Below are positions 1 to 8,589 of a stretch of 64,000 bases of DNA, piece by piece. The stretch comes from Alkalihalobacterium alkalinitrilicum (lineage in GTDB: Bacteria; Bacillota; Bacilli; Bacillales; Bacillaceae_F). Location of the stretch: positions 2,323,574 through 2,387,573 of the forward strand of contig NZ_KV917368.1 of the NCBI RefSeq assembly GCF_002019605.1. The letters run 5' to 3'. The first letter of the stretch is position 1. Each line of letters begins with the position of its first letter. The notes under the pieces are model-generated. The model did no database searches. It saw nothing but the letters and a program-made list of their open reading frames with translations, and was not told where the DNA came from. Both the position numbers and the translations under genes were made by a program.

Positions 1-1044
1 ATTAGTAATCAATACATCATCTTCAATTCGAACACCACCAATGCTCGGAACGTAAATTCCTGGCTCAACTGTATAAACCATGCCTGTATACAACAAATCA
101 CTATTATTGTCACTCATAGAAGGAAACTCATGCACTTCAATTCCTAAACCATGACCTATTCTATGGGTAAAATATTCTCCATAACCTTCACCTGTAATAT
201 AATCTCGAGCAATTTTATCAATCTCTCCTATTCTCGTACCTGGTTTACTTTTCGATAAAGATAAACTTTGAGCCTGTAAGACCGTTTCGTAAATATGTTT
301 TTGTTGGTCTGATACAAATTTATACGCTACAGTCCTCGTAATATCTGAACAATACCCTTCAAACACAACCCCTAGGTCAAATAATACAAAGTCACCTGGA
401 ACTATTTCTTTTAATCCAGGGTGCCCGTGAGGTTCTGCTGACTTTGCACCTGATAAAACCATTGTTGAAAAAGACATTTCACGTATTCCTTTTTTCTTTA
501 ATTCATATTCAATCGTCGCAATAATTTCCATATCTGTCTTTCCCTTATTGATTTCATGAACACCTACCTCCACCCCAAAGTCCGCAAGTTTAGCTGCTTC
601 CCGCAAAATAGAAATTTCATTTTGATCTTTTATCATCCTTATAGATTGTAGTTTTTCATCTACTGATGCAAATTTTGATTTCGGAAACAAAGAAAGAAGC
701 TTCTCACTTCGACTATAGGACAATCCATCTTTTTCAATTGCAATCGAATTTACTTCTTGTATTCTTTCTTTTACAGCTTTTTGTAATAGTTCCCAAACAT
801 CGTCAGAGTCTTTATACCCAATAATTTCTCCCTCCCAACCTGATATTTTTGCTGATACTTTCTCCATATATGGACAAATTAAAAACGGTTCCTTATCTGG
901 AAAAATGACTAAACCTAATAACCTTTCGTTCGGTTCACTATTAAACTTAGACAAATAAAATACATTGTGTTTTGATTGAATAAACGCAAAGGAATAGTTT
1001 TGTTCTTTTATCCAACTGGTTAAATTCTGCATTCTATTAATCAT
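1..1044 (-). CDS. Xaa-Pro peptidase, M24 family (C-terminus cut by window edge)
   Basis: Metallopeptidase of the M24 (creatinase/aminopeptidase P) family, expected to remove residues N-terminal to proline from cytosolic peptides. The 348 visible codons give an N-terminal creatinase-like domain (about 1-125) and a catalytic pita-bread domain. Both metal-binding aspartates (FDLG and SDITRT), the histidine in HRIGHGLG, and the glutamates in VEPGIY and GVRIEDD are visible, so the dinuclear site looks complete. The ATG at 1044 follows an AAGAAGGTG ribosome-binding site. Family members are about 355-365 residues, so only the last few codons are missing beyond base 1. The exact dipeptidase or aminopeptidase specificity cannot be told. 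Confidence 0.9.
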   Translation of the reverse strand, partial: MINRMQNLTSWIKEQNYSFAFIQSKHNVFYLSKFNSEPNERLLGLVIFPDKEPFLICPYMEKVSAKISGWEGEIIGYKDSDDVWELLQKAVKERIQEVNSIAIEKDGLSYSRSEKLLSLFPKSKFASVDEKLQSIRMIKDQNEISILREAAKLADFGVEVGVHEINKGKTDMEIIATIEYELKKKGIREMSFSTMVLSGAKSAEPHGHPGLKEIVPGDFVLFDLGVVFEGYCSDITRTVAYKFVSDQQKHIYETVLQAQSLSLSKSKPGTRIGEIDKIARDYITGEGYGEYFTHRIGHGLGIEVHEFPSMSDNNSDLLYTGMVYTVEPGIYVPSIGGVRIEDDVLITN

Positions 1045-1134
1045 TAGGGTCACACCTTCTTCTTATTTATTTTCTTTTTAAACCTAGTTTTCATTCGTTT
1101 TATATTTCCTGTCAAAACGAATGAGCAGCACTCC

Positions 1135-1163
1135 TTTACATCTATTTACATCTATAGTATAAT
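1135..1163 (+). promoter_or_regulatory. Sigma-A-type promoter facing the small-RNA candidate
   Basis: TTTACA (1135-1140) and TATAAT (1158-1163) are separated by 17 bases, a near-consensus vegetative promoter on the plus strand. No plus-strand gene follows; the next plus-strand signal is a strong terminator at 1409-1439, so the transcript would be about 270 nt and non-coding. Confidence 0.5.
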
Positions 1164-1169
1164 AAATAA

Positions 1170-1439
1170 ATTGCTTATAAAAACTTAAAGTTATGATTTT
1201 ATTCTTCAAACTTAATACGAATATTAACTATAAATGTATAGAAAAAATCAATCTGGCGTCTTGAAACTTCGTAAGCCTTATTTAAAAATGGCACGGCCAA
1301 GGAGCCGTAATGACGAAAGAGAGGTAGGGCTTTCGTTATTTAGGGATTTCAAAGAGAACAGAAAGATATGATCGCGGCAAATTTTAAGTATTCATAAGAA
1401 TATATGAAGAAGGCGGGCACTTTTTGCCCGCCTTCTTTT
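1170..1439 (+). ncRNA. Candidate small non-coding RNA of unknown family
   Basis: The stretch lies between two minus-strand genes and has its own promoter and terminator on the plus strand. Within it, TTGAAA at 1261-1266 can pair with TTTCAA at 1347-1352, enclosing two hairpins: ACGGC/GCCGT at 1293-1308 and ACGAAAG/CTTTCGT at 1313-1336. That makes a three-way-junction-like fold, followed about 55 nt later by the terminator. No open reading frame of note lies inside. I do not recognise the family; it does not match the riboswitch or 6S/SRP consensus patterns I know. Boundaries are estimated. Confidence 0.4.
1409..1439 (+). terminator. Rho-independent terminator of the small-RNA candidate
   Basis: An 11-bp perfect GC-rich stem (arms GAAGGCGGGCA / TGCCCGCCTTC, 5-nt loop) is followed by TTTT on the plus strand. 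On the minus strand no T-run follows, so it serves the plus strand. Confidence 0.8.
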
Positions 1440-1494
1440 AAATAGACTGTACTTCCAATTACCATCCTCAGTCATTAATTCCTTCTTGCATACA

Positions 1495-1616
1495 AATATG
1501 AATGAGAAAGATATACTTCCACCAGTGAGGATTTTTCTCTTCCCCCACTTACCCTTCTTTGATTTCTCGAAGTATTGAAGTTGCGTTATTACCGCCAGTG
1601 GTTTCAGGATAAAACT
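1495..1616 (+). repeat. Dispersed hairpin repeat, copy F (degenerate, internally deleted)
   Basis: It carries the shared blocks CTTCCACCAGTGAGGA, CCCCCACTTACCCTTCTTTG, CTCGAAGTATTGAAGT and the end CAGGATAAAAC that are seen in the copies at 11.8, 42.5, 50.1, 54.4 and 59.0 kb. The central part, with the CACAGACG hairpin, is missing. Its 3' end abuts the stop codon of the convergent CsgA-like gene. Confidence 0.7.
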
Positions 1617-1866
1617 AAAATAATAACTCATACACTTCGTTTAATTCATGAGTTCTTACTTGATCATCTTCATTTCGAGCATGGTTCATTTCGTGCTTAA
1701 GAATTAATTCTAGTACTTTTATTTCCTCTTCAGCTAAATCTTCTACAAATTCAACCTCAGTTGAATACTTCTTTTGTTCAAGTTTATTGAAAACACCTTG
1801 ACAAGTTGGGTATTTCTCTATGTAATTAGATAGCGCTTCCTGTAAATATCCAAGTGATTTGTCCAC
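1615..1866 (-). CDS. csgA: CsgA-like sporulation-specific small protein
   Basis: An 83-residue acidic protein whose N-terminus (MDKSLGYLQEALSNY) and C-terminus (NEVYELLF) agree, from memory, with Bacillus subtilis CsgA, a sigma-G-dependent forespore protein of unknown function. GTG start at 1866 with GGAGGATG five bases upstream. No signal peptide or transmembrane segment is seen. Upstream, a weak sigma-G-like arrangement (GTATA, about 17 bases, CAAGCTA) lies on the minus strand near 1915-1945. If the family call is wrong it is simply a small conserved hypothetical protein. Confidence 0.65.
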   Translation of the reverse strand: MDKSLGYLQEALSNYIEKYPTCQGVFNKLEQKKYSTEVEFVEDLAEEEIKVLELILKHEMNHARNEDDQVRTHELNEVYELLF

Positions 1867-2049
1867 TCACTCATCCTCCTATATGTAACATATTTACTAA
1901 ATTAGCTTGTGATAAAAAAGCGATATTATACACTTAACTTGAAACACTATCCAGTGATAAACTACTTTAGTACATTTTCATTTGTATGATATACACGCTT
2001 GAACTGAAGACACTTTATATCTTATAAACGTTTTATTAAAACTATAATA

Positions 2050-2086
2050 TCAAAAAAACGGACTTTATTAGTTAAAGTCCGTTTCA
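2050..2086 (-). terminator. Terminator after dctP paralogue 1
   Basis: Stem AAACGGACTTT / AAAGTCCGTTT followed, on the minus strand, by a run of seven T residues, 20 bases after the stop codon of the binding-protein gene. Confidence 0.85.
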
Positions 2087-2105
2087 TTCAATAAGTTAAC
2101 TACTA

Positions 2106-3263
2106 CTACTGAAGCTCCACGATCTCATCAGGTAATACTGCGCCAGCCTCAACTAACATATCTCTCCATAGAAGTGCCATTTCTTTACCTGCTAGTTGTT
2201 GACTTTCTAAGTTATCAATCCATTCAAACCAAGTTTCTACAATCGCATTGTTAATGTGGTCTCTAACCTCAGGATTTAGGTCATCCAAGTGAGTGAATTC
2301 CCCACCTTTTTCAATATTTGCTTCTTTTCCTCTTACAGTTCCATCTATCCATTGATCTGAACCGTCAAAAATAATTTCATCCGCAGCCGCTTCGAACTCT
2401 TCTTGTACATCAGCAGGGAGACTATCCCAAGTTTCCTGCGTCATTGCAGTATGCCCAATAAAGTGCCCGAGATTTGCGCCTTCAATTGTATGTCTAAATA
2501 GTTCATCTAATCCAAAGTTAGCCCAGTCTGGTATACTATGAAACATTCCATCTAGAGCGTTACGGCTTAATGCATCATAAGAATCGGTTACTGGCATTGA
2601 GATGGCTGTAACTCCTAAATTAGTAGCTAGTATCTCATGTACTCTTGATGGACTTCTCATTCTTAGACTTTCTGTAAAGTCACTTATTGACTCTAGCTTT
2701 TGTCTTGTTGTTGAAATTACATAGGGTTCTGTTAATGGATTCGCAAAAGCAACTAAACCTTTATCAGTAAACTCTAGTTCATAGTATGTTTTCCCATCGG
2801 CAATGACACGATCACTCTTCATCATATTTTGCATAGCTGTCGAGGCGATCTTTGCGTCTGATTCTAATAATGGTAACATTGCTACTTCTGAGTATGGAAA
2901 GCGCTGTGGATCATAAGGACCCATTAATGATAAAGCAACATCGATCGTTCCTTGACGCAGTGCATCATACTCTGTTCCTAAAGGAACAAGCTCACCAGAT
3001 GTAAATATTTCAAATGATAAATCCCCAGCGGATTGACTTTCAACCCGTTCCATAAGTGAGTAAGTAAAACCAGTATTCCAAGTATGCTCAGCACCCACTC
3101 CAGAAGATGCTCTTAATGTAATCGATTCCCCAGTTTGCGTATTCTCACTATTGTCATTATTAGACGGTGTTGTGGATGTATCCTGTCCACCACATGCTAT
3201 AAGTGATGCTCCCATTGTCATTAGAAACATCGTACTAACTATTGGTTTTAACATCTTTTTCAA
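2106..3263 (-). CDS. dctP: TRAP transporter substrate-binding protein DctP, paralogue 1
   Basis: Extracytoplasmic solute receptor of a tripartite ATP-independent periplasmic-type (TRAP) transporter, feeding a carboxylate-type ligand to DctQM. The 385-residue product has a lipoprotein signal with lipobox LIAC (Cys near residue 24), followed by a Ser/Asn/Thr-rich linker and the DctP domain (QGTIDVALSLMGPYD, conserved Arg in RQGT). It is very similar to the second receptor at 5608-6786, sharing for example an AMQNMMKSDR block and the WRDM...VLPD tail. The TTG start at 3263 follows a G-rich ribosome-binding site. It has its own upstream gap with a CRE-like site and its own terminator, so it can be expressed apart from dctQM. 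Ligand unknown. Confidence 0.9.
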   Translation of the reverse strand: MKKMLKPIVSTMFLMTMGASLIACGGQDTSTTPSNNDNSENTQTGESITLRASSGVGAEHTWNTGFTYSLMERVESQSAGDLSFEIFTSGELVPLGTEYDALRQGTIDVALSLMGPYDPQRFPYSEVAMLPLLESDAKIASTAMQNMMKSDRVIADGKTYYELEFTDKGLVAFANPLTEPYVISTTRQKLESISDFTESLRMRSPSRVHEILATNLGVTAISMPVTDSYDALSRNALDGMFHSIPDWANFGLDELFRHTIEGANLGHFIGHTAMTQETWDSLPADVQEEFEAAADEIIFDGSDQWIDGTVRGKEANIEKGGEFTHLDDLNPEVRDHINNAIVETWFEWIDNLESQQLAGKEMALLWRDMLVEAGAVLPDEIVELQ

Positions 3264-3544
3264 TATCTTTTCCCCCTATACTTATAGTTTTATAACTAGT
3301 ATGTAGGTTCTAAGTTGATGGACCATCATTTGAAAGTGTAAACACCCCCTTTACTTAATAAAATGCTACATCAACACCGTTAAACAACACCTTAAAACGC
3401 TTTCATTTTTAAGGTTTACTCAACATTTGCGAGCACAAAGTTACCTAATTGAATTTTATAAATTTTCAGTTTATTAATATCAAAAAAATATTTTGATCCT
3501 TGTATCCTATTGACAGCATATATTCTACTTTTTGACTTCGTTAT
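3264..3544 (-). promoter_or_regulatory. Upstream region of dctP1 with CRE-like site at 3392-3405
   Basis: This gap separates dctP1 from the dctQ terminator. Read on the minus strand, bases 3405-3392 are TGAAAGCGTTTTAA, close to the CcpA operator pattern TGWAANCGNTNWCA, about 130 bases before the start codon. This suggests carbon catabolite control, as expected for an organic-acid uptake gene. Otherwise it is AT-rich with nothing else recognisable. Confidence 0.5.
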
Positions 3545-3584
3545 GAAAACGCTAATTTTTTATAATTATAAAATTAGCGTTTTC
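3545..3584 (-). terminator. Hairpin terminator after dctQ
   Basis: A perfect 15-bp inverted repeat (GAAAACGCTAATTTT / AAAATTAGCGTTTTC) lies 7 bases after the dctQ stop codon and separates dctQ from dctP1. Confidence 0.75.
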
Positions 3585-3590
3585 CAACAA

Positions 3591-4109
3591 CTACTTTTTG
3601 TTTCTCTTAACAAATGGTCGGATTGCTGATAATAGAACTTCGATTACTATTAGTCCAAAACCAATAGGAATTAAAAAGTAGACGGGATAAACGGGTGTTA
3701 ATTTTCCACCAACGGCAACGGCCATTTGATCACTAACACCTGCCATCGCAAATTTCCACCCATAGATTGTTAATAAAGTAAAAATGATGATCTCTATGAT
3801 AAGGATGACCCACGTCGAAACTTTCTTAAAACCTTGAGGAGCTTTTTCTACTAATTCTCCTAGCCTCGGTAGCACACCAGAACTATACGTATAAGCAAGT
3901 GCAGGAAAAATTGCCAATGGCATTAGGAAGAACTGTACAATTTCATACGTACCTGATATTGGAGAAGTAAATACATTTCTCATAAATACATCTGCAACAA
4001 TAATTAACATCATTGCTACCGCTGCTATTCCTCCTGTATATACTCCAACTAATTTTAATTTTTCATTGATATTTTCAACTCTTTGAAAAACTCCGTTCAT
4101 CACTATCAC
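3591..4109 (-). CDS. dctQ: TRAP transporter small membrane subunit DctQ
   Basis: The small permease component of a TRAP transporter, 172 residues with four predicted membrane spans (about 20-42, 55-80, 95-120 and 140-162), typical of the DctQ family (PF04290). It would bridge the lipoprotein receptor and the large DctM subunit, using a sodium or proton gradient. It lies 30 bases downstream of dctM in the same direction. The order (receptor 2, dctM, dctQ, receptor 1) differs from the usual P-Q-M order. Confidence 0.88.
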   Translation of the reverse strand: MIVMNGVFQRVENINEKLKLVGVYTGGIAAVAMMLIIVADVFMRNVFTSPISGTYEIVQFFLMPLAIFPALAYTYSSGVLPRLGELVEKAPQGFKKVSTWVILIIEIIIFTLLTIYGWKFAMAGVSDQMAVAVGGKLTPVYPVYFLIPIGFGLIVIEVLLSAIRPFVKRNKK

Positions 4110-4139
4110 CTACTTTCTAATTATAAAATTCTAATTCGA

Positions 4140-5450
4140 TTACTTCATCGTTTGTGGTAACCATGTAGCTAATTGCGGGAAGGCAATAAGTAATCCACCG
4201 ACCACAACTGCGGCAACTACGGCGAATACTAAAGACGTCCGGAAAAGTTTTTCAATAGGGATTTTCGTTACTCCACCTACTGCGTAAACACTTATTCCAA
4301 CAGGCGGTGTAATAAGTCCGATTGTGCAAATAACCGAAACTAAAATACCGAACCAAACAAGATCGATATTTGCTGCCGTTAATATTGGTAACAGGACAGG
4401 TACAGTCATTAGAATAACGGCAACTCCCTCAATAAACATAAATAGGAAGAAGTAAATCAACATAATAATAATTAATAGTAGCACGGGATAATCCATTAAC
4501 GGGCCAAGCATATCAATAATTTTTCTTGGAAGAAGGGACAATGATATAAATCTGCCAAATAACGAAGCACCAATAACAATTAACATCGCCATAACCGTAA
4601 CTTTTGTTGTTTCAATAAGAGAGCTTTTAATGAAACTTTTATTTACTTTACCTAATACAAGCGCTACGACTAAACTGATAAAAGCCCCTACTGCACCAGC
4701 TTCTGTTGGCGTAAATTTTCCTGTGTAAATTCCACCGAAAATCGATAAAATGATTAAAGCACCAGCCACAATGATAATAATATAGCGGCTAATTGGCGTT
4801 TCTTGTTCTTCTACCTCTGGTGGAGGTAGTTCCATTTTTCCTTGATACATCTTCAAATAAACAACGGTAACTAAAGAAAATACTAGCATCATTAGTATCC
4901 CTGGAATAAAGGCTGCAACAAATAATGTACCAATTGAAATTTGTACAGTTACTCCGTAAATAATTAAAATTACACTCGGAGGGATAATAGCTGATAGTGA
5001 ACCTGCAGAAGCGGCTAGTGCCCCAGCAAGTCCATCTGGGTATCCTCTTCTTTTCAACTCAGGAACGGCAACTTGACCTAGTGACGCTGCTGTTGCTGTT
5101 CCTGAACCTGAAACAGCACCTAGAATTCCTCCTAAAAATACTGTTAATACACCTAGCAAACTAGTTTTTCCTTTTGAAAGTTTAAAGACGAGATTATAAA
5201 AGTCTTTAACTATCCCCGCTTGCATAATAAACTGTGCCATTAAAATGTAAAGAGGAATAGTCGTCAAAGCATAACTCGCAGCACGATTATAAGGTTCACT
5301 TTGTAAAAACCCATTAAGAAGGGACATTCCTCCTAGAATATAAATTCCAAGGATTCCTGATGTTAATAGTAGAGAACTAATATATTGTCCTGTTAATAAT
5401 AAATATAAGAACACAACAATCACAACAATAATAGCAATATTTTCGACCAT
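4140..5450 (-). CDS. dctM: TRAP transporter large permease subunit DctM
   Basis: The substrate-translocating subunit of the TRAP transporter (DctM family, PF06808). The 436-residue sequence is almost entirely hydrophobic and predicts about 12 spans. Family features include GSGTATAASLGQVAVPELKR near residues 110-135, IPPSVILIIYGV, FTPTEAGAVGAF and ITPPVGISVYAVGG. The length is normal. The gene starts about 160 bases after the second dctP, with a hairpin between that could lower membrane-subunit expression relative to the receptor. Neighbouring acyl-CoA ligase and dehydrogenase genes suggest that it imports a carboxylic acid that is then activated to a CoA thioester (inference). Confidence 0.92.
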   Translation of the reverse strand: MVENIAIIVVIVVFLYLLLTGQYISSLLLTSGILGIYILGGMSLLNGFLQSEPYNRAASYALTTIPLYILMAQFIMQAGIVKDFYNLVFKLSKGKTSLLGVLTVFLGGILGAVSGSGTATAASLGQVAVPELKRRGYPDGLAGALAASAGSLSAIIPPSVILIIYGVTVQISIGTLFVAAFIPGILMMLVFSLVTVVYLKMYQGKMELPPPEVEEQETPISRYIIIIVAGALIILSIFGGIYTGKFTPTEAGAVGAFISLVVALVLGKVNKSFIKSSLIETTKVTVMAMLIVIGASLFGRFISLSLLPRKIIDMLGPLMDYPVLLLIIIMLIYFFLFMFIEGVAVILMTVPVLLPILTAANIDLVWFGILVSVICTIGLITPPVGISVYAVGGVTKIPIEKLFRTSLVFAVVAAVVVGGLLIAFPQLATWLPQTMK

Positions 5451-5571
5451 TCCTTCACCTCACCATCATATAAATAATGTAAAATTGCAAGTAGACTTTC
5501 CTAAGCCCTATCTCATAAGAGTTGCAATCTTTTATTTAGTTAAAAGATTTTGAATTTTAAATTTTAAATAC

Positions 5572-5595
5572 AAGGAGCTGTTACAACAGCTCCTT
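5572..5595 (-). terminator. Intra-operon hairpin between dctP2 and dctM
   Basis: Perfect inverted repeat AAGGAGCTGTT / AACAGCTCCTT, 12 bases after the dctP2 stop codon, with a weak T-rich tract on the minus strand. It fits a partial terminator or mRNA stabiliser, as is common after binding-protein genes. Confidence 0.6.
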
Positions 5596-5607
5596 ATGTC
5601 ATTGATA

Positions 5608-6786
5608 CTATTCTAACTCCATGATTTGATCTGGTAATACCCCACCAGCTTCAACAATCATGTCTCTCCAAAGTAATGCCATCTCTTTTCCTGCATGACC
5701 TTGACCTTCTAAGCTTTCAATCCATTCATTCCAAGTTTCTACAATTGCTTGACTGATGAACTCTTGAACTTCTGGGTCTAGATCGTTAAGGTGAGTAAAC
5801 TCTCCACCTTTTTCCATTGTAGACTCTCTATTTTCTTCAGTTTCACTTTTTGTAAGGTTTGCACCATCAAAAATAATTTCATCTGCTGCAGTTGCGAATT
5901 TTTCTTGGACATCTGCAGGTAACTTGTCCCACGTTTCTTGTGTTAATACTGTATGACCAACAAAGTGGCCAAAGTTAGCACCTTCAACAGCATGTTTAAT
6001 TAATTCATCAAATCCGAATGCCTTCCAGTCGGGAACATTATAGAAAAAACCATCTAAAGCATTACGACTTAAAGCATCATAAGCATCTGTAATCGGCATT
6101 GAAATTGCAGTAATTCCTAGGTTATTTGCTAAAATTTCATGTACTCGAGATGCTGTACGAAGTCGAATAGCTTCGGAAAAATCACTAACACTTTCCACCT
6201 TTTGTCTTGTAGTCCCCATAATATACGGCTCTGTTAACGGGTTAGCAAACGCTACTAATCCTTTATCAGCAAATTCTAATTCATAGTATGTTTTACCATC
6301 TTTTAGTTCACGATCACTTTTCATCATGTTTTGCATTGCTGTAGAAGCAATCACTGCATCTGAATCAAGCAATGGTAACATCGCAACTTCTGAATACGGA
6401 AAACGTTGCGGATCATAAGGTGCCATGAATGTTAACGCAACATCAATTGTTCCTTGACGAAGAGCATCAAATTCTGTCCCTAAAGGTACTAATTCTCCTG
6501 ACGTAAACGCTTCAAAACTGATCGCTCCGTCAGTTTCACTGTCAATACGGTCCATAAGCGGCGTGAAGAAACCGCGATCCCAGAAATGCTGTGCGGTAAG
6601 TCCAGAAGACGCTCTTAAACGCATTTCTTCAACCGCCTCAGTTTGTGCATTTTCACCATCATCATTACTATCAGCTGGAGCCGATGCTCCTTCATTGCCA
6701 CCACCACATGCTACGAGTCCTAATGCCATTGTCGCAGCAACTGCGGCACCAACTATTGGTTTCACAATTCTTTTCATTTTTTTCAT
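5608..6786 (-). CDS. dctP: TRAP transporter substrate-binding protein DctP, paralogue 2
   Basis: A second TRAP solute receptor, closely related to the one at 2106-3263. The 392-residue form starts at the ATG at 6786, which has GGGGGT upstream; the open frame extends 9 codons further 5' without a better site. Lipoprotein signal with lipobox LVAC, an acidic linker, then the DctP fold with RQGTIDVALTFMAPYD. It follows the acyl-CoA ligase gene by under 100 bases with no terminator between, so ligase and receptor are probably co-transcribed. Two receptors sharing one membrane pair would broaden ligand range or allow differential regulation. Confidence 0.9.
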   Translation of the reverse strand: MKKMKRIVKPIVGAAVAATMALGLVACGGGNEGASAPADSNDDGENAQTEAVEEMRLRASSGLTAQHFWDRGFFTPLMDRIDSETDGAISFEAFTSGELVPLGTEFDALRQGTIDVALTFMAPYDPQRFPYSEVAMLPLLDSDAVIASTAMQNMMKSDRELKDGKTYYELEFADKGLVAFANPLTEPYIMGTTRQKVESVSDFSEAIRLRTASRVHEILANNLGITAISMPITDAYDALSRNALDGFFYNVPDWKAFGFDELIKHAVEGANFGHFVGHTVLTQETWDKLPADVQEKFATAADEIIFDGANLTKSETEENRESTMEKGGEFTHLNDLDPEVQEFISQAIVETWNEWIESLEGQGHAGKEMALLWRDMIVEAGGVLPDQIMELE

Positions 6787-6880
6787 CTTAATACCCCCGT
6801 ATTCTTTTGTCATTTCTATTTATTTATTTGACAAGTACCAATTTTAATAGTATCTAATACCTGAATACTAGTAGTCTACT

Positions 6881-8398
6881 TTAAATCGTCTTTGTCGTAT
6901 TGCGTAATTCTGTTTTCAACACTTTTCCACTTGCATTTCTTGGTAGTGCCTCAACAAATTCAATTTCTTGTGGTACTTTATATTTTGCTAAACGGTTTAA
7001 GCAATAATCTAAAATTTGCTTTTCGTCTAGTACCATACCTTCCTTCTTTACTACATAACCTTTTGGCACTTCTCCTAGAACTTCATGTGGTACACCGATG
7101 ATAGCTGCTTCTAATACCTCAGGCATTTCGTAAAGGACTTCTTCGATTTCTATTGGATAAATATTCTCACCGCCACGGATGATCATATCCTTTTTACGAT
7201 CAACGATATAAAGTAATCCATCTTCATCAAAGCGACCTAAGTCCCCACTATAAAGCCAGCCATCCTTTACAGTTGTTCTTGTAGCTTCATCATTTTTTAA
7301 ATACCCTTTCATGACTTGTGGCCCTTTTACAACAATTTCTCCAACTTCACCAGTTGGTAATTCTTCTCCATTTTCATCAACGACTCGTACTTGTGTTTGC
7401 GGTAACGGTTCTCCAACAGAACCCACTTTGCTAAGCGCATGATGATCCTTTAACGTTGTTGCTGCTGGAGAATTTTCAGTTTGCCCGTATAGATTTTGTA
7501 CTTTTACATTAGGATAAAATTCCTTTACACGTTTTACTAACTCATACGGCATTGGTGCGGCTCCATAAGTAAGTAAACGTAAGTTAGGTACAGAAGCATC
7601 TTTTAAACTTGGAGTATTCAATAAAATGTTATACATCGCAGGTACTCCGAAGAAGATCGTTACATTTTCATTTTCCATTGTTTTAATAGCTTGTTCTGGA
7701 GAAAATCCTTCCTCGATAACAAGTGCTCCACCTGCATAGACTGTAGGTATCATAAATACATGACTTGCAGCACAATGGAACATAGGAGCAACTATGTGCA
7801 TTCGATCATTGTTGTTCATCTCCATTGATTCGCTCCAAATTTTTGCAGTAGAAATTAAATTTTTATTTGTTAACATTACACCTTTTGGTCTACCAGTTGT
7901 TCCAGATGTGTAAAAAACAACTGCTGTATCATTATCGTTAGCTATTACTTTTTGCACATTCCGTTCAGGTCCATTTATGATATCTTCTAAACGATTGGAA
8001 CCATTTTCATACCCAGTCGTTACTACATCCTTAAGAGCAGGAAGGTTAGGAATAATGTCTTGGATCGTTTCTTCAAAACGTTGGTCATAGACTAAAGCAT
8101 CTGCTTCTGAATGAGTTAAAATATACTCAATTTCCCTAGTTGCCAACTTTGTATTAATTGGCAATACTGCAAAACCTCCAATTTGACAAGCATAATAACA
8201 TACCATAAAGAAGTCTGAATTTGGAATAAAAAGGGCCACAATATCATCTTTTTTATATCCTTTTTCTTGGAAATATCCCGCTAACTTCTCTGCTTGTTCG
8301 TATAACTCTTTATATGATGTTACACGACCTTTATATGAAGAGATCACTGCATTAGGTTGACTTTCGACTTTACTTCTTAATTCATCTGCAATGTACAT
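6881..8398 (-). CDS. Acyl-CoA ligase (AMP-forming), copy 1
   Basis: ANL-superfamily acyl-CoA synthetase, 505 residues: ATP + carboxylic acid + CoA to acyl-CoA + AMP + PPi, cytosolic. The AMP-binding P-loop-like motif YTSGTTGRPKG is near residue 167, followed by YGQTE, the YSGDLG hinge region, and the C-terminal catalytic lysine in RNASGKVLK. It is the likely first intracellular step for the acid imported by the adjacent TRAP transporter. A CRE-like site and a 20-bp palindrome lie just upstream, so CcpA and the neighbouring TetR-type regulator may both act here. The chain length of the substrate cannot be read from sequence. Confidence 0.9.
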   Translation of the reverse strand: MYIADELRSKVESQPNAVISSYKGRVTSYKELYEQAEKLAGYFQEKGYKKDDIVALFIPNSDFFMVCYYACQIGGFAVLPINTKLATREIEYILTHSEADALVYDQRFEETIQDIIPNLPALKDVVTTGYENGSNRLEDIINGPERNVQKVIANDNDTAVVFYTSGTTGRPKGVMLTNKNLISTAKIWSESMEMNNNDRMHIVAPMFHCAASHVFMIPTVYAGGALVIEEGFSPEQAIKTMENENVTIFFGVPAMYNILLNTPSLKDASVPNLRLLTYGAAPMPYELVKRVKEFYPNVKVQNLYGQTENSPAATTLKDHHALSKVGSVGEPLPQTQVRVVDENGEELPTGEVGEIVVKGPQVMKGYLKNDEATRTTVKDGWLYSGDLGRFDEDGLLYIVDRKKDMIIRGGENIYPIEIEEVLYEMPEVLEAAIIGVPHEVLGEVPKGYVVKKEGMVLDEKQILDYCLNRLAKYKVPQEIEFVEALPRNASGKVLKTELRNTTKTI

Positions 8399-8432
8399 AT
8401 AACACCTTCCCCTTTCAAGAAGTTCTATTTAA

Positions 8433-8446
8433 TGTAAGCGCTTAAT
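8433..8446 (-). promoter_or_regulatory. CRE-like site upstream of acyl-CoA ligase 1
   Basis: TGTAAGCGCTTAAT matches the symmetric CcpA operator TGTAAGCGCTTACA at 12 of 14 positions, 35 bases before the ligase start codon. Carbon catabolite control of the ligase-TRAP operon is the natural reading. Confidence 0.55.
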
Positions 8447-8521
8447 TTTTAGGTTTTTAAAAAACAACTCCAAAATCCCTTACATATTTACATTCTTCTA
8501 AAATTTTGTAATATTCTTTAA

Positions 8522-8541
8522 ACACTGTTCAAAAACAGTGT
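8522..8541. promoter_or_regulatory. Candidate TetR-family operator (20-bp palindrome)
   Basis: ACACTGTT-CAAA-AACAGTGT is a perfect inverted repeat with 8-bp arms in the tetR-ligase gap. No T-run follows on the minus strand, so it is not a convincing terminator; an operator for the adjacent TetR-family regulator is more likely. Confidence 0.45.
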
Positions 8542-8589
8542 ATAGTATCCCTAGTTTTCAATCATCACCCAAAAGGATGAAAAAAAGGA

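Noticed and set aside
1392-1631. 79-codon minus-strand frame
   Set aside because: It runs through the terminator and a repeat copy, has no ribosome-binding site and shows no coding character.
8522-8541. Terminator of the tetR gene
   Set aside because: Symmetric arms but no T-run on the minus strand; an operator is more likely.
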